The translations under genes and the position numbers were made by a program. Source: a virus. Taken from it: a DNA stretch of 31,507 bases. The DNA lies in the IMG/VR virus record IMGVR_UViG_3300045999_004776, positions 1-31,507 of that record. The stretch is one strand, 5' to 3'. Below the pieces are notes generated by a model that had not been told where the DNA came from, did no database searches, and saw nothing but the letters and a program-made list of their open reading frames with translations. Below are positions 21,168-29,102 of this stretch, piece by piece (within the stretch, counting starts at the first letter, position 1; each line of letters begins with the position of its first letter).

Positions 21168-21581
21168 ATGAAAAAAGTATTATTGATTTTAGGTTTGTCT
21201 ATTTCGTTATTATCTTGTAATGATTATCAAAGACAACAAAACCAATTAGATGCAGAAAGTGATGGTAAATCTATTTTACTAAAAGCAGAAAGTGAAAAGA
21301 AAGCCGACATTGAACAAGCTAAAGCAAATTACGAAAGTGCTAAACTTGATGCAAAAACAAAAATTGAAAAAGCAAATGCAACCGCAGAAGCTAAAATAAT
21401 ACAAGCTAAAGCAGATGCACAAGCAAGAATTATGAATGCAGAAAGTCAAGCTAAAGCAAATGAAATGCTAAACAAATCTATTACTCCTACGATTTTAGAA
21501 TATAATAAAATTAATCGTTGGAATGGTAAATTACCAACTACTACTTTAGGTAATCAAGGTGCAATTATAAATTTAAAATAA
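21168..21581 (+). CDS. Lipoprotein with SPFH/prohibitin-like C-terminal tail
   Basis: A 137-aa protein. MKKVLLILGLSISLLSC is a lipoprotein signal with lipobox LLSC (C17). Then comes an Ala/Lys/Glu-rich coiled coil (ATAEAKIIQAKADAQARIM) and an ending NKSITPTILEYNKINRWNGKLP...GAIINLK, which strongly resembles the C-terminal end of SPFH (band 7/prohibitin) proteins. The SPFH domain itself is absent. The ATG at 21168 is used; an upstream in-frame TTG lies in the terminator. It could sit in the envelope and affect host membranes or superinfection (inference). First gene of a rightward cassette. Confidence 0.72.
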   Translation: MKKVLLILGLSISLLSCNDYQRQQNQLDAESDGKSILLKAESEKKADIEQAKANYESAKLDAKTKIEKANATAEAKIIQAKADAQARIMNAESQAKANEMLNKSITPTILEYNKINRWNGKLPTTTLGNQGAIINLK

Positions 21582-21676
21582 TGAAATTACTTGTTTTAGT
21601 TTTAGTAGGAATACCAATACTTATAGTATTCTATATGTTAGTTGGTAAATTTATAAAAGATTTTTTTAGTAAATAA
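21581..21676 (+). CDS. Small membrane peptide, 31 aa
   Basis: A 31-aa peptide, MKLLVLVLVGIPILIVFYML followed by VGKFIKDFFSK: one transmembrane helix with a basic C-terminus. Its ATG overlaps the lipoprotein stop (TAATG). It may act with the lipoprotein at the membrane; no family recognised. Confidence 0.55.
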   Translation: MKLLVLVLVGIPILIVFYMLVGKFIKDFFSK

Positions 21677-21684
21677 TAATTTAC

Positions 21685-21767
21685 TATATTTGCAAAGATT
21701 TGTCATCCATATACTTTTAATTATTAGAGTTAATCATTAAAGCCACCCTTAACGAGTGGCTTTTTTG
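21685..21767 (+). ncRNA. Possible small RNA: promoter box to terminator, about 70-75 nt
   Basis: TATATTTG (21685-21692) is followed by about 50 nt without an ORF and then a terminator: stem AAAGCCAC/GTGGCTTT (21739-21746 with 21756-21763), 9-nt loop, and T-run to 21766. The unit could be an sRNA gene, or simply the terminator of the lipoprotein cassette with a chance box. Confidence 0.35.
21739..21766 (+). terminator. Terminator of the rightward lipoprotein cassette
   Basis: 8-bp stem AAAGCCAC/GTGGCTTT with loop CCCTTAACGA-like, then six Ts. Read on the other strand it has a weaker T-run but may also help end the tape measure transcript. Confidence 0.8.
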
Positions 21768-21771
21768 TTTG

Positions 21772-21826
21772 TACCCTTTAAGGTATATTTTAATTAAATT
21801 TGTTTACATTATACCCTTTAAGGTAT
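21772..21826. repeat. Two 15-bp direct repeats TACCCTTTAAGGTAT, 40 bp apart
   Basis: Exact copies at 21772-21786 and 21812-21826. Each is an imperfect dyad (ATACC...GGTAT). The 40-bp spacing puts both on the same DNA face. The second overlaps the tape measure stop codon. Operator or protein-binding sites are possible; no promoter of known direction is obvious beside them. Confidence 0.6.
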
Positions 21827-23865
21827 TATCCTAAACTTGCGTTATTGACTATATTCCTATCTAAACTTTGTTGAGTAGTTACATTGTTTGCTACTACATA
21901 CGCTTGAACAGGTTGCTGATTTCCTAACGTTTGAGCAATTTGATTTACTCCGCTATTACCTACTACGTTAAAACTTGGAGCAGGAGCAGTTCCACTTGGT
22001 GAGTTAGTACCATTTGCACCACCACCTCCAGCACTACCACCACCTAAAGAACCTAAAGCCTTTGCAGTTGCTGCTATATTTGCAGCTATACCAATACCTG
22101 CACTAACTTTATTTAAAACTTTTTTAGTTGCTAAATATCCAACTCCTGCTGGGCCCATTAAAGCTGCTGCTGCTGTATCGGCTGCGTCTGCTGCTTGCGT
22201 TGCAACTACAATTCTTGCAATACCCACTGCTGATTCCGCTATCATTAAACCTTTTTGAACTGCTTTGTTTTTTTCAAATAAACCTTTTAATAAAGAAAGT
22301 CCATTTTCAGTAGCTGCAAAAGATTGCTCTTGAATTGCTAATTTACCATCAGCTACTGCTTTGTCTATTTCAATTTGTTTATCTGCTAAAACTTTTGCAT
22401 CGTCTAACTTTTTTTGGTCGTCAGCCTTTTTCTTTTCATCTGCTGCTAATTTCTTTTCCTCATCTTCAATTCTCCATTTTTCTTTTAACTCATTTTCTTT
22501 TGTGCGTTGTGCTTCCTCTAATTGTAAAGTACTTTGATTATATTTGTCTGCTTCTTTTATTAGTTCAGTATATTCATCTTGAACTTTTTTTAATTCTTCC
22601 GCTCTACGTTCCGCTTCTGTATCAATTTCAGCTTGTCTAATTCTCTCTAATGCATCCGCTTTTTGTTTTGCTAATTCAATAGCCTTATCATTCGCTTCTT
22701 TTTGTTTAGCTTGTGCATCTTTAGCTGCTTGTGCATCAATATTATTTAATGAATTTTGTAAACCTGCTTTATCATTTTTTAATTTAGCTACTGCTTTTAA
22801 ACTTTCTTTTCTTGTTTCTTCGGCTTTCTTTTTTTCTGCTTCAGGGTCAAATAATAAACTCGCACCTTTATCTACCAAATCACTAAAGCCTTGAGCAAGT
22901 CCGAAGTTTTGCCCTAATGCTTTGCCTACCATATCAACACCCTCTAATAATAAAGTTAATGGCATTTGTATAAATTTAATTATACCTGCTAATATATCCC
23001 TATTACGTTGTGATGCTGCTATTTGTGCTTTTGCAGTAATATCATTTTGTGCAATTTGGTTTTCAGTCGCTTTTATTACTTCATCGGTTTGAGCAATCTT
23101 TAATTTTAAAATATCCTTTTCAGATTTACCTTGTAACTTTAAAATATTTTCTTGCCCACCGATTGCATCTAATTTACTTTGTTGAACATCTAAATTAGCT
23201 TGTGCTTGTGCATTTAGTTTTTCTTGTTCTGAACTTACACCTCCTACTAATGCTTTGATGTCATCCCAATAAGCTACAATAGCACCTAAAGCAATTAATA
23301 AAACACCTATACCTGTAGCAGCTATTCCTGTTTTAATTCCGTTTAAAGCTAATCTTGCTGATATACCTAATGCTTTAAAAGCAACCATACCTTCACGAAT
23401 ACCTCTAACACCTTCAGCAAGTGCCATTGCTCCGTTAACTTTTATTAATGCTTCTTCAAGTTTTTGACTTTCGCCACCTGTTAAAGCCATTGCACCTTGA
23501 ACACCTGCAAAAGTTGAAGTAACACCTTGTAAAGCTCCTCCTAACTTTGCATCAAAAGTAGTTGCAGCAGCATCGACAACCATATCGGTTTGCATTTGCA
23601 CCTTTCGATAATTACCAACTGTTTGAAGTAAGTCTTGATATTCTTTAGTAGCACTTTGTCCAGCAAGAGCAAGTTCGTATAACCTATCTTCAGCCTCGCC
23701 CATTCTTGATGTTAGCGGTTGCAAATCTCCGTAAACTTCTTCAAATGTAGCATCTACACTTTTAGCGGATTTATCAACTTGTTTAAGTGCCTTATCTAAA
23801 TTTTCAAGTCCTCCAACTGCTTTTAGCGAGTTAACATCTATTTCAATAGTCTTGGTAATTGCCAT
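21826..23865 (-). CDS. Tail tape measure protein
   Basis: A 679-aa tape measure protein: N-terminal TIEIDVNSLKAVGGLENLDK, long helical coiled-coil segments, a hydrophobic segment GIGVLLIALGAIVAYWDDI (about 185-203), an extended Lys/Glu/Ala coiled coil (about 345-500), a second hydrophobic zone, and a Gly-rich stretch near 610. It sets tail length; at about 0.15 nm per residue it predicts a tail near 100 nm (family rule, inference). No sheath gene is seen, consistent with a siphovirus. It starts inside the end of a small overlapping gene. Confidence 0.88.
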   Translation of the reverse strand: MAITKTIEIDVNSLKAVGGLENLDKALKQVDKSAKSVDATFEEVYGDLQPLTSRMGEAEDRLYELALAGQSATKEYQDLLQTVGNYRKVQMQTDMVVDAAATTFDAKLGGALQGVTSTFAGVQGAMALTGGESQKLEEALIKVNGAMALAEGVRGIREGMVAFKALGISARLALNGIKTGIAATGIGVLLIALGAIVAYWDDIKALVGGVSSEQEKLNAQAQANLDVQQSKLDAIGGQENILKLQGKSEKDILKLKIAQTDEVIKATENQIAQNDITAKAQIAASQRNRDILAGIIKFIQMPLTLLLEGVDMVGKALGQNFGLAQGFSDLVDKGASLLFDPEAEKKKAEETRKESLKAVAKLKNDKAGLQNSLNNIDAQAAKDAQAKQKEANDKAIELAKQKADALERIRQAEIDTEAERRAEELKKVQDEYTELIKEADKYNQSTLQLEEAQRTKENELKEKWRIEDEEKKLAADEKKKADDQKKLDDAKVLADKQIEIDKAVADGKLAIQEQSFAATENGLSLLKGLFEKNKAVQKGLMIAESAVGIARIVVATQAADAADTAAAALMGPAGVGYLATKKVLNKVSAGIGIAANIAATAKALGSLGGGSAGGGGANGTNSPSGTAPAPSFNVVGNSGVNQIAQTLGNQQPVQAYVVANNVTTQQSLDRNIVNNASLG

Positions 23866-23987
23866 TTTATTTGTGTTTTAAATTCTTTAAAATTTTCAGG
23901 AAGTTTATATTTTCCTTTCGCTATGTCTACGCTCTCGCTTGCCCCCAACTTTTGGAATTCAAGCATTTCAATAATTAGTTTAAGCAT
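23838..23987 (-). CDS. Small protein, 49 aa, overlapping the tape measure start
   Basis: Encodes 49 aa, MLKLIIEMLEFQKLGASESV..., ending KWQLPRLLK. It starts 6 bases inside the tail-tip gene's end and overlaps the tape measure ATG by 28 nt in another frame. It fills an otherwise empty 114-bp gap. Function unknown. Confidence 0.5.
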   Translation of the reverse strand: MLKLIIEMLEFQKLGASESVDIAKGKYKLPENFKEFKTQIKWQLPRLLK

Positions 23988-26223
23988 TTTGTATAATTGG
24001 TATTTCGATGTTTATTGCAACTCCAAATTCATTATTCCACTTTCCAGTAATATATCCTATACGTTGTGAACCTGTTGTATTTTGTGATATATCTACTCTT
24101 ATGGTTGTGTCGTTATAATAATCAGTATTAATGTAGTTAATCCACCCATAAAGCGACGATTGTAAAGATATTAACGGACTTACATTTCTTAATAATAAAG
24201 CTTCAATAGTTTGCTCTGTATTATCAACTTCATAAAAAGGTTGATACGAAAATCTATTTCCTATTGGAACTTCGCCACTACGATAATCTGTTAGCAATTC
24301 CATTGTAGTTTCACCGCTTGTTAAATCAGTTGTCATTTTATTAATCGTGTACTTTTTATCCCTTATGATAATTCTATCATTTAACTTAATATCGATTAAC
24401 TGAACGGGGTTAAAATAGCATTTAACAATAACTAATCTACTTTTAATGTTGAAGATATTACCTAAATAATTCTCGTAGTGTCTTTTATATAGTCCGTTTG
24501 AAACATTCGACAAAAACCACGTGCTGATTTCTTCACCCCAATTTAAAGTTAAAATAGTTCCGTTACTATAATCGTTTGAGAATCTTCTGTATTGAGTTAT
24601 CGAACTATGTCCGCCTGTTGTTAAATCAATTCTAATGTTTGGAGTTACTGTCTGCACTCCATTATCATACATCAATAAAGGTTTCGGCAAGTAATTGCTT
24701 AAATCAGATTTTTTAAAAGTAATTGTTTGAAAGTTACTATTAGTTTTACGTTCATACATTGCATTTTCAAAAGGTAACTCTACGCTAAAAGTTGAACTTT
24801 CTAAACTATCAATTTGTTCATAAGCCAAATCACCATAAGCAAAATTACGAGTTGATAAAAACAAATCATTAAACTTTGTATTTAATATATTCTCCGAAGT
24901 TTGATATTTGAAGTTGATGTTTTTATACATCGAAGTCTTTTTTAAATCAATTTCATCAGTTATTACATTTGCTGAAATATCATTGTAACGCCCATCGTTG
25001 TAATATAACTCTAACGGAATTAACTCGTAGGTTGTTTCATCTTGCGGAATAATTACAAGGTTAAACATTTTAATAAGTCCCGTAATTAAATCAATCAATT
25101 TTATGTCAGGTGCGTAACCACCAATATCAATAGTACTTGAAATAGTTTGAGTTGTGCCACTTGCGGTATAACTTACCGCACTACTTCCAAAACCACGTGT
25201 ATAAGTCAGCAAACTTGTAAATGACATTCCCGATTGTCCTTGAATAGCTAAAGTAAATTTGTCGTTTATGCTTTGAGTAGTAATTACTTCACTTATAAAA
25301 GTATCATTACTATTACCTATTACTCCTACATAACTTCCGTGTAATGCACCATTCTTATAAATTAATATATCATAAGGTTGAGTGCTTGCGGTTGTAATTT
25401 GAAGTCTTACTTGTCTAAATCCGCTACCTTGAAAACCTATCTCATCAGTTGTAAGATTTACTTCGGAATTTGTTAAAGCGGGATTTTTAGTAGTAAAATT
25501 TACTCTTAATGGCGTTAACTTTTGGCTAAAACTTTCAGCATTTTTAAACAACATCCATAACTTACTAAATTGTGGGTAGTCTAAAAATGCACCCGTAAAA
25601 TTCAAATCGTACTCTGTTGATATTCTCGATAATATTTCAGACAAAGGTATTGCAGGAAATAAACTATTCCATTTTATAGAACCCGCATTAATTGTAATAT
25701 CATTACTTCCGCCTGTATTATAATTGTAAATCCTATCGTGTGCAAATAATGGATAAGATACATCATAAGAAGTACTTGTAATTCTATTGATTACTTCCGT
25801 ACTTGTAAACGTATGGTTTAAACTACTAAAATCTAAATTCGCTAACTTATCCTCTTTTAAAATGTCTTTGATATTCTTTGCCTTGCCATAAAATACAATT
25901 GAATAAGCGTCAAGCATTCCGTTTTTATACTTCACATCATTTAACGCAAATGCACCCTCTCTAAATGTACGTGTGTCAATTTCAATATATCCGTTATACT
26001 TTACTCTATGGTCAAATCCTCCATCAATAGAACTTTCGTACCAATGCTTAAATATTTCATTATTAGTTGTACTTGCGGGAATAGTAAAAGATTGAGTAAA
26101 ATCTGTCTTTGCTTTTGACACATCGGCAATATCTTGAACAGATGAAGTAACACTTATTTTTTCATCTTCAAATAACTCTATACGTTTCGCTATTCCATCT
26201 ATGTAAATGTAAAGTGCTACCAT
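23980..26223 (-). CDS. Large tail tip / baseplate-like structural protein
   Basis: A 747-aa, beta-rich structural protein opening MVALYIYIDGIAKRIELFED, with KAKTDFTQSFTIPASTTNNEIFKHWYE near 35-60 and FREGAFALNDVKYKNG near 105-120. These features recall distal-tail and baseplate hub proteins of Bacteroidota siphoviruses. It follows the other tail-tip gene (one shared base at ATG/stop) and precedes the tape measure. The exact position in the virion is not deducible. Confidence 0.75.
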   Translation of the reverse strand: MVALYIYIDGIAKRIELFEDEKISVTSSVQDIADVSKAKTDFTQSFTIPASTTNNEIFKHWYESSIDGGFDHRVKYNGYIEIDTRTFREGAFALNDVKYKNGMLDAYSIVFYGKAKNIKDILKEDKLANLDFSSLNHTFTSTEVINRITSTSYDVSYPLFAHDRIYNYNTGGSNDITINAGSIKWNSLFPAIPLSEILSRISTEYDLNFTGAFLDYPQFSKLWMLFKNAESFSQKLTPLRVNFTTKNPALTNSEVNLTTDEIGFQGSGFRQVRLQITTASTQPYDILIYKNGALHGSYVGVIGNSNDTFISEVITTQSINDKFTLAIQGQSGMSFTSLLTYTRGFGSSAVSYTASGTTQTISSTIDIGGYAPDIKLIDLITGLIKMFNLVIIPQDETTYELIPLELYYNDGRYNDISANVITDEIDLKKTSMYKNINFKYQTSENILNTKFNDLFLSTRNFAYGDLAYEQIDSLESSTFSVELPFENAMYERKTNSNFQTITFKKSDLSNYLPKPLLMYDNGVQTVTPNIRIDLTTGGHSSITQYRRFSNDYSNGTILTLNWGEEISTWFLSNVSNGLYKRHYENYLGNIFNIKSRLVIVKCYFNPVQLIDIKLNDRIIIRDKKYTINKMTTDLTSGETTMELLTDYRSGEVPIGNRFSYQPFYEVDNTEQTIEALLLRNVSPLISLQSSLYGWINYINTDYYNDTTIRVDISQNTTGSQRIGYITGKWNNEFGVAINIEIPIIQNA

Positions 26224-27209
26224 TATATCACATCGTTTATTAGTCCGTAATTATACTCAAACTCTACCTCGTAGTTAATATTCTTATCTTTTAAATGCGT
26301 TTTAATATCAGCACTTTGAGACTTAACTATTGCTGGTTTATTGTCTAAAAGTACAACCTGACTTAATAGTAAATCTTGAATTAACTCGGAATAGTTTTCA
26401 TCAACCCAGCCAGTATTGCATTTTATCTTTTGCCTACCTTGAAAGTTGAATCTTTGCTTTTGCCCTTGTTGTGGGTGATAATCTATTGTTGATGGTAATA
26501 AGTTATAATCTTTAGAAGTTACATCTATACCGCTACTACTTGCCTTAAAGAAGGTAAGGAACTGCCAACCACCAAAACGATTAATAAACTTACAAACAAC
26601 AGGCGTATAAATAGGTTCGCATATTTCTAAAGCATTTATATAAAATACTTCATCTATGTAATTATTTAAACTTAAAATAGGTAATTTGTACATTGTTGAT
26701 TCACTAACTATAATTGTAAATGTATCATCTAAAGTTTCATAAGTATAAGTTCCAGCATCAAAAAAAACATTAACATAAGTAGTAGCAAAATCTTTTACTT
26801 GTAGCTCTATACTATCATTTGCAAGTAGTACGACTTCTGCGTCTGTTACTTGATTATAACCATTTGAATAGTTAGTATATCCGTTTAAACAAACATAGGT
26901 TTCAGTATCTAAAAGCGTATTATTTGAATATCTTTTAACTTTCATATAACACCACGTATAGAGTTCTTCTTCTGTCGGTACAGAAACGCTAACAGGTGCA
27001 ATAGGTTTAATAAACGCTACTGCAAAATTAGATATATTCCACGCTATATCAGTTTGTGATGGACTTGCTACATTTTTACTTAAAGTATAGTTTGGAGTTG
27101 TTGGTTCTGTATCACCTTTATTCCATAAAAAAACCTCAATCTTTGCGGAAGTTTGAAAAGGCTCGTTAACCTCGATAAAATACGGACTTCTAATAAATAT
27201 TTTTTTCAT
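26223..27209 (-). CDS. Tail structural protein, 328 aa
   Basis: A 328-aa protein starting MKKIFIRSPYFIEVNEPFQT, a conserved opening in flavobacterial phage and prophage tail modules. It is beta-rich with VCKFINRFGGWQFLTFFKAS around 210-230, and YEVEFEYNYGLINDVI at the end. Likely a tail tip component acting with the 747-aa protein. Its ATG overlaps the stop of the upstream gene (ATGA). Confidence 0.75.
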   Translation of the reverse strand: MKKIFIRSPYFIEVNEPFQTSAKIEVFLWNKGDTEPTTPNYTLSKNVASPSQTDIAWNISNFAVAFIKPIAPVSVSVPTEEELYTWCYMKVKRYSNNTLLDTETYVCLNGYTNYSNGYNQVTDAEVVLLANDSIELQVKDFATTYVNVFFDAGTYTYETLDDTFTIIVSESTMYKLPILSLNNYIDEVFYINALEICEPIYTPVVCKFINRFGGWQFLTFFKASSSGIDVTSKDYNLLPSTIDYHPQQGQKQRFNFQGRQKIKCNTGWVDENYSELIQDLLLSQVVLLDNKPAIVKSQSADIKTHLKDKNINYEVEFEYNYGLINDVI

Positions 27210-27745
27210 TTTTTAAATGTTGTTTCTTTTAACAATTTTTCAACGTCTAAACCATACGCTTCAACTAATTCATCAGGTAGTCTTTCAAATGCTTTCTCAA
27301 ATGGTTTTGTAAAAAATAAACTCGGTTTAATTCCTTGCAATGCTATACTTTTTGCAAGTGCAAATTTTATACCTTCTCTACTTAAAAACTTTCCTGACTT
27401 ACTTCTTGGTGCTATTCCTTTTTTAATTACCCACTTATCTAAAACTCTCGTAGGTATCATTTTACTTTTAAACTTATAAGGCGAATTAGGTGCTTTATTA
27501 AATCCGTTTTTTATTCCGCTTGGGTTTGAACCTTGCACCCCTTTATCAATAAATTTTCCGTAGTCCTCCATTAAAAAAGCTAAACGAAAACTATTTGCAC
27601 CTACTTCAATTTCTTTATCTAAACTATTATATAAATCTTTAGTGCTATTCTTACCGCCTTTAGACAAATTACTTCTACTCTGCTGAATTACATATTTAGC
27701 AAATGCGTTTAAATACTCTTTTGTGTTCTTATTATTTAATTGCAT
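27206..27745 (-). CDS. HK97 gp10-like tail completion protein, putative
   Basis: A 179-aa basic protein, MQLNNKNTKEYLNAFAKYVIQQSRSNL..., with a central strand-helix region (EVGANSFRLAFLMEDYGKFIDKGVQG) that matches the HK97-gp10/neck-tail completion pattern including YGKFIDKG. It would join head and tail. Its start overlaps the preceding gene by 10 nt. Confidence 0.68.
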   Translation of the reverse strand: MQLNNKNTKEYLNAFAKYVIQQSRSNLSKGGKNSTKDLYNSLDKEIEVGANSFRLAFLMEDYGKFIDKGVQGSNPSGIKNGFNKAPNSPYKFKSKMIPTRVLDKWVIKKGIAPRSKSGKFLSREGIKFALAKSIALQGIKPSLFFTKPFEKAFERLPDELVEAYGLDVEKLLKETTFKK

Positions 27746-28161
27746 ATAGTCATATCATTACGAACTAATACATCAAATGTAACAGCCCACCCTGCTAAAT
27801 CATTTTCAAATCTTTCTGTAAATGGTTCAAAGTTTGGTGAACCTGTTAACTCCCAAAAATCACTTCTTAAATCCCCACGATTTAACCTATCTAAAACACG
27901 AACTCCTACCGCCATTTGAGTATTCCAAATATCTACTTTATTACTTTCGTCTTTTTGATTCAATAAATCCATCATTAAAATAGTAACATTGAATTGAATT
28001 GTGTTACCTTGATGCGTTGCACTGTTAATCATAATATGTGACAAAGGGAAAAGTGTACGTTTAGCTAAATCAACCTCAAAAATATCACCCTCCGTTGCTG
28101 TATTTACAAAAGGTTCTTCAAGTAACGCTTCCTTAATTTTATTTATTAAACTATATACCAT
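27736..28161 (-). CDS. Tail completion / neck protein, putative
   Basis: A 141-aa protein with FPLSHIMINSATHQGNTIQF and a central strand NVTILMMDLLNQKDESN, then RFENDLAGWAVTFDVLVRND. This is the look of tail terminator-like (gpU type) proteins in Bacteroidota phages. It lies between the chaperone frameshift region and the gp10-like gene, consistent with a tail-joining role. Confidence 0.65.
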   Translation of the reverse strand: MVYSLINKIKEALLEEPFVNTATEGDIFEVDLAKRTLFPLSHIMINSATHQGNTIQFNVTILMMDLLNQKDESNKVDIWNTQMAVGVRVLDRLNRGDLRSDFWELTGSPNFEPFTERFENDLAGWAVTFDVLVRNDMTICN

Positions 28162-28420
28162 TTCTTTTGATATTATTTATTTCTATTTGTGTTTTTTCCT
28201 TCTCAAATACTAACCAAGTCATTAGCGTTGTTATCGGTAATTTAGTTACTGCGTCAAAGTTGAGAATGTTTCCTTGACTTGCTGCGTAAATTGATTGATA
28301 CCAACCCCATTTTTTTCCAAAAGATTCTTCACTTGCTCCGATTGTTCCACTTCGTTCTGTATATAGTCCGTCAAACCGCTCACGCAATCGTTTAGCAAAG
28401 TCGAAAAAAAAAGCATACAA
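28151..28420 (-). CDS. Second tail-assembly-chaperone frame (reached by -1 frameshift)
   Basis: A reading frame with conserved content (EESFGKKWGWYQSIYAASQG, then ITTLMTWLVFEKEKTQIE) but no ATG before its core; the only start at 28420 is a TTG in a 9-T run. The frame is open back to 28486 and overlaps the end of 28246-28893, lying at -1 to it. Slippery sites occur on the minus strand at A_AAA_AAT (A7 at 28316-28310) and T_TTT_TTT (28412-28404). Either yields a fusion of about 247 aa. This equals the G/GT arrangement of lambda-type phages. Confidence 0.75.
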   Translation of the reverse strand: MYAFFFDFAKRLRERFDGLYTERSGTIGASEESFGKKWGWYQSIYAASQGNILNFDAVTKLPITTLMTWLVFEKEKTQIEINNIKRNGI

Positions 28421-28893
28421 CCTAACGCAACATCTAAAGGCATATATTTTAAAACCTCTGAATACTTTTCTGAACTTTCGTATTCTTCAATAGTATAAAG
28501 TTTGTTTACTTTTGTTTTAATCGGTCTAAATAAAACAGCCATTGCCTTGTGAAGTGTTTGCGTATCACCTAAATAGCTTTCTATATCAATATACTCTCCT
28601 GAAGATAAATCTTCTAACTTCGGAATAAATCCAAACTCATAAACTCCTAATTTAAAAGTTTGTGTAAGTTTAGGTTTCTGCCGTAATAGTTCGTTAATAT
28701 GTTTTAATATTTCGCTTACTTCTGCAATTCGTATTCTCGCAACATCTTTTAATTCAATATTACAAAAGATTTCAATCGTCTTTTGATTTACAAATTCACT
28801 CGGCTCGTTATCCTTTATCAACTTTTCAAATCTTTGATATTGGTAAAGAGTGATTTCGTTTAGATTTTCGGGTATTGTTATATTAATCTTCAT
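28246..28893 (-). CDS. Tail assembly chaperone (G-like), 215 aa
   Basis: A 215-aa protein, MKINITIPENLNEITLYQYQ..., with YIDIESYLGDTQTLHKAMAVLFRPI near 103-127 and a C-terminal KNGVGINQF. These are marks of the Bacteroidota phage tail-assembly-chaperone family. It would coat the tape measure during tail assembly, together with a longer frameshift product. The overlap with the second frame is about 170 nt. ATG at 28893; the end of the upstream gene overlaps by 11 nt. Confidence 0.78.
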   Translation of the reverse strand: MKINITIPENLNEITLYQYQRFEKLIKDNEPSEFVNQKTIEIFCNIELKDVARIRIAEVSEILKHINELLRQKPKLTQTFKLGVYEFGFIPKLEDLSSGEYIDIESYLGDTQTLHKAMAVLFRPIKTKVNKLYTIEEYESSEKYSEVLKYMPLDVALGCMLFFSTLLNDCVSGLTDYIQNEVEQSEQVKNLLEKNGVGINQFTQQVKETFSTLTQ

Positions 28894-29068
28894 ATAATTC
28901 TATTTTCCACCATTTAGGCGTAATTTCTTTTCCTATTAATTCGTTTTCAAAATCTTCTTCTCCATCCCATATAATACCTTGTAAAATATATATAATTTCT
29001 TCTTTAGTATATTTCACTATTTTGCCATAATAGTAGCAATCAGTATCTTCAATGTCTTTTATATTCAT
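28883..29068 (-). CDS. Small acidic hypothetical protein, 61 aa
   Basis: Encodes 61 aa, MNIKDIEDTDCYYYGKIVKY..., rich in Tyr, Glu and Ile, ending WWKIELYED. ATG at 29068 preferred over an upstream TTG that falls in the GTGTTTTAAT motif. It overlaps the chaperone gene by 11 nt. No family recognised. Confidence 0.6.
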   Translation of the reverse strand: MNIKDIEDTDCYYYGKIVKYTKEEIIYILQGIIWDGEEDFENELIGKEITPKWWKIELYED

Positions 29069-29074
29069 ATCATT

Positions 29075-29084
29075 ATTAAAACAC
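29075..29084 (-). promoter_or_regulatory. GTGTTTTAAT late-gene leader motif, copy 4
   Basis: Minus strand decamer 6 nt upstream of the ATG at 29068. With the copies at 17405, 19840 and 21053 it makes a set preceding four late genes. Confidence 0.45.
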
Positions 29085-29102
29085 AATTAGTGTATTTTTG
29101 TA

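Noticed and set aside
22128-22640. Two Leu-rich plus-strand ORFs within the tape measure gene
   Set aside because: Antisense of a Lys/Glu/Ala coiled coil always reads as Leu/Phe-rich; no start signals.
27153-27479. Plus-strand 108-aa ORF
   Set aside because: Antisense to the gp10-like and tail genes, whose products are recognisable.
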